Shown here in pieces: positions 8,427 to 14,575 of a DNA stretch of 17,612 nt. How positions within the stretch are numbered: position 1 is the stretch's first letter; each line of letters starts with the position of its first letter. The stretch is from Bacteroidales bacterium (GTDB lineage Bacteria; Bacteroidota; Bacteroidia; Bacteroidales; Muribaculaceae): NCBI GenBank assembly GCA_004553095.1, contig SFMJ01000027.1, forward strand, positions 1 to 17,612, given 5' to 3'. The translations under genes and the position numbers were made by a program. The notes beneath the pieces are model-generated. The model was not told the DNA's origin and did no database searches. It was given only the letters and a program-made list of their open reading frames with translations.

Positions 8427-10040
8427 TCAATAAAGGGGGTTAGACAGATTGCTGTTGGCAGTAAGTTCCGTATCGGGAATAGGATAGACATTGTACTTGG
8501 CATCGACACTGCGGCCATCGAGCACGCCACCCTTCCATTGCCAGAGATAGGAGTCTGAAGTGAAGCGGTCGTAGCGGATCAGGTCGGTGCGGCGCAACGA
8601 TTCGAGATAGAACTCGCGGGCACGCTCATCGAGGATAAAGTCGAGTGTGAACTCGGTGTCGCTGATCTTGCCGGCGGCATTTTCGTGATATGCGCGGAGG
8701 CGCACCTTATTCACCAGGTCGAGAGCATCGGCACGAGTGATACCGCCACCGCCGCGGAGGAATGCCTCGGCAGCCATCAGATATACATCAGCAAGACGGA
8801 TCAGAGGATAGTCGGTCGAACATCCTACGGCGGCTGTGTTCGATGCCTGCTCGCCGGCGTCGGTGAGGTTGGTAAATTTCTCATAGAAATAACCCTCGGC
8901 TTGATTGTCGATCGGGCCGCTGAAGTATTGAGTCTGGCCGTCGGTATAGAAGAGGGCACGAGAGTCAGCAGTAGTGGTGATATCGCCGAACTTTGCCACC
9001 AACTCACCGCGAGCGCGGAACATACCCCACCCGCTGGATAGACCATACTTGGCCGGGTCTTGAGTGCTCGAGTTGCCGCAAGAGCCGCAGGTCACGTAAG
9101 TGCCGCCACCCCAAGTCACTGATGTCGTAGCATCACACACCATCGAGAAGAGGATCTCATGGCTGCGCTTATAGTTGTCGGCATTGAAGAGTTTCTGATA
9201 CTCCGGTTCGAGATAGAGAGAGGCATTGCCGATCACCTTATGGCAGGCGGTGATACATTCGCTGTAATACTTGGTATCGACCACGCCGCGATATACTCCG
9301 CTGTTGAGGTAGAGACGAGCCAAGAGCGCCCAGGCTGCGGGGCGAGCCGCACGGCCATATTCAGTCACTTCGGCGAGAGCCTCACGGCTGCCATCAGCCA
9401 CGAGAGCCTTCAACTCGCTTTCGATATAATCGAACATCGCGACGCCGGTGAATGCCTCGGGAGTGAAGCCGGTGGCGGGTGTGGTCTCATCGACCTTCGG
9501 ACCCTGACGGTAGAGGTCGAGCACCATCCAGTAACTGTAGGCTCGCATGAAGCGTGCCTCGGCGCGATATTCGCGGATTGTTTCTTGATCCGCCTCGCCA
9601 AACTTGGCTATCTCCTCGTCGGCACTATGGCGGATGAAGTCATTGCAGAGTGCGATAGTATAATAGAGACGATAATAGGTGTCTGCCACCCAGGAATCCT
9701 TCTCGTTCCAGCAGATATAGGTCAGGTCGTAGAGATTATTACCCGAAAGCCAGGTATTGGCGGTTTCGTCGGTGGCAGCCTCCTGGAGGTTGAAATAACC
9801 GCGAGAGAGGTCATGACCATTGACCGATGAGAGGTCGCCATTGTCGCCACCCTGTTCCTGCCCGGCGAGCACGTAGGAGGCATAGATCTTGGCAAGCACA
9901 CCGCGATAGTTGGCAGCGCTGCTATAGATGTCGTCGGCTGTGTCTTCGATCACGGGCATCTGATCGAGATCTCCGGTGCAGCTGCTCAGCAACACACCGA
10001 GTCCCATGATAAAGCCGAATATTTTATTTATCTTTTTCAT
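8427..10040 (-). CDS. SusD/RagB family nutrient-binding outer-membrane lipoprotein
   Basis: Lipoprotein lid of the SusCD transporter, expected to close over the SusC barrel and capture galacto-oligosaccharides at the cell surface. The 537-residue protein has a lipoprotein signal ending LLSSC (Cys21) followed by TGDLD. The N-terminal SusD-like region is alpha-helical (TPR-like). The family hallmark EYRAEARFMRAYSYWMVLDLYRQGP is at about 157-181. The C-terminal SusD domain includes YPLIRLADVYLMAAEAFLRGG and RAREFYLESLRRTDLIRYDRF, and the chain ends with the typical YPIPDTELTANSNLSNPLY. It lies 10 nt after the susC-like stop and 9 nt before the SusE/F-like start, so it is clearly cotranscribed. 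Family assignment is firm; the ligand follows from context. Confidence 0.97.
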   Translation of the reverse strand: MKKINKIFGFIMGLGVLLSSCTGDLDQMPVIEDTADDIYSSAANYRGVLAKIYASYVLAGQEQGGDNGDLSSVNGHDLSRGYFNLQEAATDETANTWLSGNNLYDLTYICWNEKDSWVADTYYRLYYTIALCNDFIRHSADEEIAKFGEADQETIREYRAEARFMRAYSYWMVLDLYRQGPKVDETTPATGFTPEAFTGVAMFDYIESELKALVADGSREALAEVTEYGRAARPAAWALLARLYLNSGVYRGVVDTKYYSECITACHKVIGNASLYLEPEYQKLFNADNYKRSHEILFSMVCDATTSVTWGGGTYVTCGSCGNSSTQDPAKYGLSSGWGMFRARGELVAKFGDITTTADSRALFYTDGQTQYFSGPIDNQAEGYFYEKFTNLTDAGEQASNTAAVGCSTDYPLIRLADVYLMAAEAFLRGGGGITRADALDLVNKVRLRAYHENAAGKISDTEFTLDFILDERAREFYLESLRRTDLIRYDRFTSDSYLWQWKGGVLDGRSVDAKYNVYPIPDTELTANSNLSNPLY

Positions 10041-10050
10041 TGTCGTTAGC

Positions 10051-13020
10051 TTAGAAGTTGAGTCCGATTGTTACTGAATAAGTGCGGGGGCGTGGATAGA
10101 TGCTGGTGTCGACACCGGTCGAACTTTCCGGATCCACTCCCGAGTATTTGGTGATGGTAAATACATTCTGGATCATCGCCGAGATGTTGAGACTCAGGCT
10201 CTTATAGATCTTGCCGAAGTCGTAGGAGAGTTGCAGGTTGTCCATCTTGAGGAATGATGCATTCTCCAAGTAGTAGTCGCTAAGATATTGACGGCGAGTG
10301 AACTGAGTATCCAAGAAACTGCTGTTGAGATTATTGAGCTGATAGTCATTATAACTCATAGTCTCCCAGGCGCCGGTGTTCATCGACATGCCATTGAAGA
10401 CATAGCATCCGATATTGGCACGCAGAGAAGTGGAGAGAGTCCACCCCTTATACTTGAGCGAAGTAGAGAGACCGAGGATCCAGTCGGGCGACGGAGAGTG
10501 GCAGTGATAGCGGTCGGCTGAAGTAATCTGACCATCGCCATCGAGGTCGGCATACATCCCTTCGAGGGGCTTGCCGGTCTCTTGGTCGTAGAGTTGCTTG
10601 TAGAGATAGAATGCGTAGGGAGCATAGTCGGTAGAGAATACCTGCATCTGATAAGTATCGATCCAGGGGCCAACGCCGGTGTCGGGGCTGGGATTGCCGG
10701 GATTCAGAGTGAGGTTGCGGATGCGCACGCGTTGCCAAGCAGCGTTGGCTGTGAGGGTCCAATGCCAATCCTTGGTGTCTATAAGGTTGGCTGTCAAAGC
10801 GAGTTCGACACCCTGTGAGTCGACATTACCCACATTCTTGAGCATCATCTTGTCGAAGTTGGTGCCTGCCGGCACGGGCACGGTGGCAAGCAGGTTCTCG
10901 GTCTTGCGAGTATAATAATCTGCCGAGAATGTAAATCTGTTTTCGAGGAATGCGAGGTCGACACCGACGTTCCAAGACTTGGTGGTCTCCCATTTCAGGT
11001 CGGGATTGTAAGCCTCGGGGCGGATGGTGTATACCGGCACACCGCCGAACTGATATTGCGCTCCATCGAGCGAGGTGGTGTATACCGGGAGATAGCCATA
11101 ATTATCGATACCATCTTGCTGACCGGTGACACCATAAGAAGCACGGATCTTCAGGTCGTTCATCACATGTCTGATGGGCTGGAAGAAGTTCTCCTTGGAG
11201 ATGCGCCAAGCCAGGGCTACAGATGGGAAGAGACCCCAGCGATTGTCTTTGGCGAAGCGAGAGGATCCATCCTCACGCACGGTGGCGGTAAGGAGATAGC
11301 GATCCATAAAGGTATAGTTCAAGCGGCCATAGAACGACACGAGTGCGTGGCGCTGGTCGGTGGCTGCCGATGTCTGTTGCTGCTCACCCTGAGTATTGAG
11401 GATGGCATAGAAGGGTGTGCTGTATCTCCAGAACTGATAGTCATAACCAAGAGTCACATCCAGATTTGATTTGATAGCCTCGAATTCGCGATTGTAGTTG
11501 GCATAGATGGTGAGGATGCGGTTATGATTCTGCTGCGGACCATAGTCGTAGTCGCGACCGCCGGAGGTATAGTTGAGGTAAGCCTCAGCCGGGATATAGA
11601 CATGCCCCTGACCATGCGACCAGTCGTAGCCGCCGGTGACATGGAGGCGAAGACCCTTGACCCAACGGATGCTCCAATCGGCGTCGATATTGCCGATGAC
11701 TCGCCACACGTCGGAAGTCGAGTTATACTGCTCGAGACGACCCAAAGCATTGGGCACGGCGCCGGTCACCGGATTGCCGCTATTGTCGATAGCCTCGGTA
11801 TATCCACCGAAGGCCTCTTCACCGGAATATACCGGGATGGTAGGATTGAGTGTTGCGCCACCCCAGATGACTGCAGAGTCGGCAAAGCGGTTGCGTGAGT
11901 AGGTGCCCTTTACGCCGACCTGGAAGCGAAGTTCATTATTCAGGAAGGAGGGTGAGAGGTTGATGTTGCCGGTGAAACGCTTGGTATTGTCAGTCTTGAG
12001 GATACCCTCTTGATAGAAAGCACCGACCGACACACGATATGGGAGCCACGAGGAGATGCGTCCCGACACGCTGAGGTTGTTGTCAGTGCCGAAGGCGGTG
12101 TGGAAAATCTGATCGTTCCAATCGGTGCGGCTATCACCCAGAAGCGAGATCTGACGCTCCGTGCCGAAACGCTTCACCACGTCGATGAACTCATCGGTGG
12201 AGAGCATATCAGATGTGCGTGTCTTGGTGGAGATGGAGTTGGTGGTCTGGAAGGAAACCTTCACACCCTGATTGCGACTCTTCTTGGTGGTGATGATGAT
12301 TACACCGTTCGACGCGCGCGAACCATATATAGCAGTCGAGGAGGCATCCTTGAGGATGGTCATACTCTCGATGTCGTTGGGGTTGATCAGCGAGAGAAAG
12401 TTGCCGCTGCCGCTCACCGAGCCACCCACCTCCATCGGCACTCCATCGAGCACGATCAGAGGGTCGTTGGAGGCATTAAGAGACGCCCCGCCACGGATAC
12501 GAATCGTCGAGCCTGCCGTCGGCGAACCGCCGGTGTTGACGATCTGCACACCTGCCACCTTACCATTGATCAGTTCTTCGGGCGAGGAGATGACTCCCTG
12601 ATTGAAGTCCTTTTCGTCGATGGCGGATACCGAGCCGGTCAGGTCTTCTTTCTTGCTGACACCATATCCGATCACCACCACCTCATCGAGCAATTCCGAG
12701 TTGCTGCGAAGTGTAATCTTCATATCGCCCGGGGTGATCGCTACCGTGGTTGCCATATAGCCTACATACGACACGGTGAGGCTCTTGGCGTTCGCACCTA
12801 CGTTGAGGGTAAAGTTGCCATCTATATCGGTGACTGTCCCGATATTTTGATCTGTTATCTTGACCATCGCGCCTATCAATGGCTCGCCGGTCTCATCTGT
12901 GACAGTACCCGTCACTGTCCGCTGATTTTGGGCTTTAGCCGTTACGGGTATAAGGAGAATCGTGAATAGTATTCCCAATAGCACGTTCCTTACCACGACA
13001 TTGCCGCTTGAGTTGATCAT
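10051..13020 (-). CDS. SusC/RagA family TonB-dependent outer-membrane transporter
   Basis: First gene of the galactan operon. It encodes the outer-membrane barrel that imports oligosaccharides with TonB-ExbBD energy and pairs with the adjacent SusD-like lid. The 989-residue protein has a signal peptide (about 1-30, ending TAKA-Q). A carboxypeptidase-D regulatory-like domain spans about 34-104 (VTGTVTDETGEPLIGAMVKI, SYVGY). The TonB-box region DEVVVIGYG is at 112-120. The plug covers about 123-246, with GVQIVNTGGSP, RIRGGASLNASNDPLIVLDGVP and IYGSRASNGVIIITTK. The 22-stranded barrel ends in the expected C-terminal aromatic, YSVTIGLNF. Length is normal for the family. It is divergent from the HTCS gene, with a TATATTTG box and a leader hairpin upstream. 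There is no frameshift. Confidence 0.98.
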   Translation of the reverse strand: MINSSGNVVVRNVLLGILFTILLIPVTAKAQNQRTVTGTVTDETGEPLIGAMVKITDQNIGTVTDIDGNFTLNVGANAKSLTVSYVGYMATTVAITPGDMKITLRSNSELLDEVVVIGYGVSKKEDLTGSVSAIDEKDFNQGVISSPEELINGKVAGVQIVNTGGSPTAGSTIRIRGGASLNASNDPLIVLDGVPMEVGGSVSGSGNFLSLINPNDIESMTILKDASSTAIYGSRASNGVIIITTKKSRNQGVKVSFQTTNSISTKTRTSDMLSTDEFIDVVKRFGTERQISLLGDSRTDWNDQIFHTAFGTDNNLSVSGRISSWLPYRVSVGAFYQEGILKTDNTKRFTGNINLSPSFLNNELRFQVGVKGTYSRNRFADSAVIWGGATLNPTIPVYSGEEAFGGYTEAIDNSGNPVTGAVPNALGRLEQYNSTSDVWRVIGNIDADWSIRWVKGLRLHVTGGYDWSHGQGHVYIPAEAYLNYTSGGRDYDYGPQQNHNRILTIYANYNREFEAIKSNLDVTLGYDYQFWRYSTPFYAILNTQGEQQQTSAATDQRHALVSFYGRLNYTFMDRYLLTATVREDGSSRFAKDNRWGLFPSVALAWRISKENFFQPIRHVMNDLKIRASYGVTGQQDGIDNYGYLPVYTTSLDGAQYQFGGVPVYTIRPEAYNPDLKWETTKSWNVGVDLAFLENRFTFSADYYTRKTENLLATVPVPAGTNFDKMMLKNVGNVDSQGVELALTANLIDTKDWHWTLTANAAWQRVRIRNLTLNPGNPSPDTGVGPWIDTYQMQVFSTDYAPYAFYLYKQLYDQETGKPLEGMYADLDGDGQITSADRYHCHSPSPDWILGLSTSLKYKGWTLSTSLRANIGCYVFNGMSMNTGAWETMSYNDYQLNNLNSSFLDTQFTRRQYLSDYYLENASFLKMDNLQLSYDFGKIYKSLSLNISAMIQNVFTITKYSGVDPESSTGVDTSIYPRPRTYSVTIGLNF

Positions 13021-13059
13021 TGGTTGTTATATTTTAGGTTTTTTGTTTTCTCTTCTTTG

Positions 13060-13086
13060 CCTCGGCTGGCTCTCTTGTCGCCGAGG
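13060..13086 (-). promoter_or_regulatory. Hairpin in the susC-like mRNA leader
   Basis: CCTCGGC (13060-13066) and GCCGAGG (13080-13086) form a 7-bp perfect GC-rich stem with a 13-nt loop, in an otherwise AT-rich leader. If transcription starts near 13097, the hairpin begins about 11 nt from the mRNA 5' end. On the mRNA it is followed by an A-rich stretch of about 40 nt (AAAGAAGAGAAAACAAAAAA and onward) leading to the ATG. It lacks a U tract, so it is not a terminator. Possible roles are 5'-end stabilisation or a protein or small-RNA site. Confidence 0.5.
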
Positions 13087-13102
13087 TAGATCTTTTCGCT
13101 TG

Positions 13103-13110
13103 CAAATATA
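13103..13110 (-). promoter_or_regulatory. Putative -7 box (TATATTTG) of the galactan operon
   Basis: On the minus strand this reads TATATTTG, an exact match to the Bacteroidota consensus TAnnTTTG, placing transcription start near 13097 and giving a leader of about 77 nt. No TTTG-like -33 element lies at the expected distance (about 13129-13135 is AT-only). That fits a promoter dependent on an activator such as the divergent HTCS. Confidence 0.6.
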
Positions 13111-13139
13111 AAGAGTCAATTTAAAAATTAAATTATGAA

Positions 13140-13170
13140 ATAAGACAAAGATTAGAACAAATCAGACAAA
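13140..13170. repeat. Direct repeat pair ATAAGACAAA / ATCAGACAAA, 21-bp period, candidate regulator site
   Basis: ATAAGACAAA at 13140-13149 and ATCAGACAAA at 13161-13170 differ at one position and start 21 bp apart, two helical turns, the layout expected of AraC-type half-sites. They lie at about -43 to -73 relative to the predicted susC start, the normal position for an activator. Function is inferred from position; the repeat itself is plain in the sequence. Confidence 0.45.
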
Positions 13171-13211
13171 ATGCAAAAAACTGCCATTTTCGAGCGTTTA
13201 TTATGCAATAT

Positions 13212-13221
13212 ATCAGACAAG
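13212..13221. repeat. Third copy of the AGACAA repeat, over the HTCS -33 region
   Basis: ATCAGACAAG shares nine consecutive bases (ATCAGACAA) with the copy at 13161-13169, in the same orientation and 51 bp away. It covers about -39 to -30 of the predicted HTCS promoter, so binding there could autoregulate the regulator gene. ATGCAA lies immediately beside both 9-base copies (13171-13176 and 13203-13208). Confidence 0.4.
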
Positions 13222-13237
13222 TCAACGGATTTTTTGA

Positions 13238-13245
13238 TATATTTG
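13238..13245 (+). promoter_or_regulatory. Putative -7 box (TATATTTG) of the HTCS gene
   Basis: An exact TAnnTTTG match 22 nt before the HTCS ATG, placing transcription start near 13251 and giving a leader of about 17 nt. No clear -33 TTTG lies at the expected distance (about 13213-13219, which carries the CAGACAA repeat instead). Confidence 0.55.
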
Positions 13246-13267
13246 CATATCCAAAATCTTCTCCATC

Positions 13268-14575
13268 ATGGACTCCGACCGACGACTTATCCGAACATTA
13301 CGCTATCTTCTTTTGGCACTCTTGATGATAGAGTGTTTGCCCCTCAATTCCGCCACAGCATTGCCGGAGTTGGGATTGACTTGGAAGAATGTCAGGGTGG
13401 GGGGTGTGAAGAGTGCGGTGTTCACCACCTTCTGCGACAGTCGGGGCATCATCTGGCTCGGCACCAACCGCGGCCTCTATTTCTATGATGGCATTTCGAC
13501 TCATCAGATAGATGCCGAGAAGTTGGCGGGTGTGCAGATCTATTCCATCGTCGAGTATAATGGTCAACTCTATATCGGCAGCAACAATGGCTTGATGATC
13601 TATGACTATCGACAGGGTCGTATCGTCAAAATAATCAAGAACTCGCCCAAAGAGATTCGAGCGCTGATGGTGCAGGGAGATCATCTCTGGATAGGGGGCT
13701 TGAATGGTATCTTTTATTATGATATCACACATCAGCGACTCCTCAACTATTCGTCGGGGCTTCCCCATCGGTCGGTCTATTCGATGCTGCGCGACAGCCG
13801 CGGCGTGCTCTATGTGGGCACCTACAGCGGCATGGCTCGCTGGGATCAGCGACATTCGCGCTTCGTGCGAATCGCAAATCCGGGTGGAGGGGCGCTCTTC
13901 GTGAACTGTATGCTCGAATCGCCCGACAAACATGGCATATATGTCGGCAGCGAGGGGGCTCTCTATCGATATATTCCCGGATCGGAGAGTTGGGAGCGTG
14001 TCGGCCTCGAGGAGAGTTGCAATGTCAAGAGCCTTGCCCCGGGCGAAGCCGGACATGTGTGGGTAGGCACCGACAATGGCGCCTTCGACCTCTCAAGCGA
14101 TGGGCTGAAACATTATCGCCACGATTCGCGCGATGAACTCTCGATCGCCGACAATGAAATATGGTGTGTATATGCCGACAGCAAACACAATATCTGGGCA
14201 GGCCATGAACGGGGTGTCTCGATAGCCTCAATCACTACGCGCATCAGCAGCATTCGCCTGAATCGGCTCACACACTCGGGCGAGGGTAATGAGATACATT
14301 CGATCTTACGCGACCGGAAGCAAAACCTCTGGCTGGGAGGCACCAACGGTGTGATCCGCATCGCCGAGGGGGAGGCCCCTCGATGGTATCGCCACGACGA
14401 CTCTCCCGGGGCTTTATCTCACAATCAGATTCGAAATATATATGAGGACTCGGAGGGGGTGGTGTGGCTCGCCACAGATGCCGGTTTGAATCGCTATAAC
14501 AGAGCATCTGACAGATTTGAAGTCTTCCATATCGTCGACCCTAAGGGTGGACATACATCCAATTGGGTCTGGTGA
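13268..14575 (+). CDS. HTCS regulator, N-terminal part: signal peptide and propeller blades 1-9
   Basis: The 435-residue product begins with a signal peptide (about 1-31, core LLLALLMIECLPL), placing the sensor in the periplasm. Nine Reg_prop (two-component regulator propeller) repeats follow, each about 40-45 residues with the D-x-x-G-x-(L/I)-W-x-G-T-x-x-G-(L/I) pattern. Examples are DSRGIIWLGTNRGLYFYD, ADSKHNIWAGHERGVSIA and EDSEGVVWLATDAGLNRYN. Blades 1-7 should close the first propeller and 8-9 begin the second. Translation stops after GGHTSNWVW at TGA, directly followed by TAG. If made alone, this would be a secreted propeller fragment without signalling output. The gene is divergent from susC, as is usual for PUL regulators. 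Confidence 0.9.
   Translation: MDSDRRLIRTLRYLLLALLMIECLPLNSATALPELGLTWKNVRVGGVKSAVFTTFCDSRGIIWLGTNRGLYFYDGISTHQIDAEKLAGVQIYSIVEYNGQLYIGSNNGLMIYDYRQGRIVKIIKNSPKEIRALMVQGDHLWIGGLNGIFYYDITHQRLLNYSSGLPHRSVYSMLRDSRGVLYVGTYSGMARWDQRHSRFVRIANPGGGALFVNCMLESPDKHGIYVGSEGALYRYIPGSESWERVGLEESCNVKSLAPGEAGHVWVGTDNGAFDLSSDGLKHYRHDSRDELSIADNEIWCVYADSKHNIWAGHERGVSIASITTRISSIRLNRLTHSGEGNEIHSILRDRKQNLWLGGTNGVIRIAEGEAPRWYRHDDSPGALSHNQIRNIYEDSEGVVWLATDAGLNRYNRASDRFEVFHIVDPKGGHTSNWVW

Noticed and set aside
8401..10040. Shared start sequence of the susD-like and SusE/F-like genes (AATAAAATATTC) as a repeat element
   Set aside because: It encodes the similar N-terminal NKIF of two lipoprotein signal peptides and is explained by A-rich start regions.
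12010..12969. 319-codon open frame on the plus strand
   Set aside because: It is antisense to the start of the susC-like gene, including the conserved plug, and its product has no family features. It reflects codon bias on the opposite strand.
13021..13267. Small gene in the divergent intergenic region
   Set aside because: The region is AT-rich with no credible frame; its content is explained by promoters, direct repeats and a leader hairpin.
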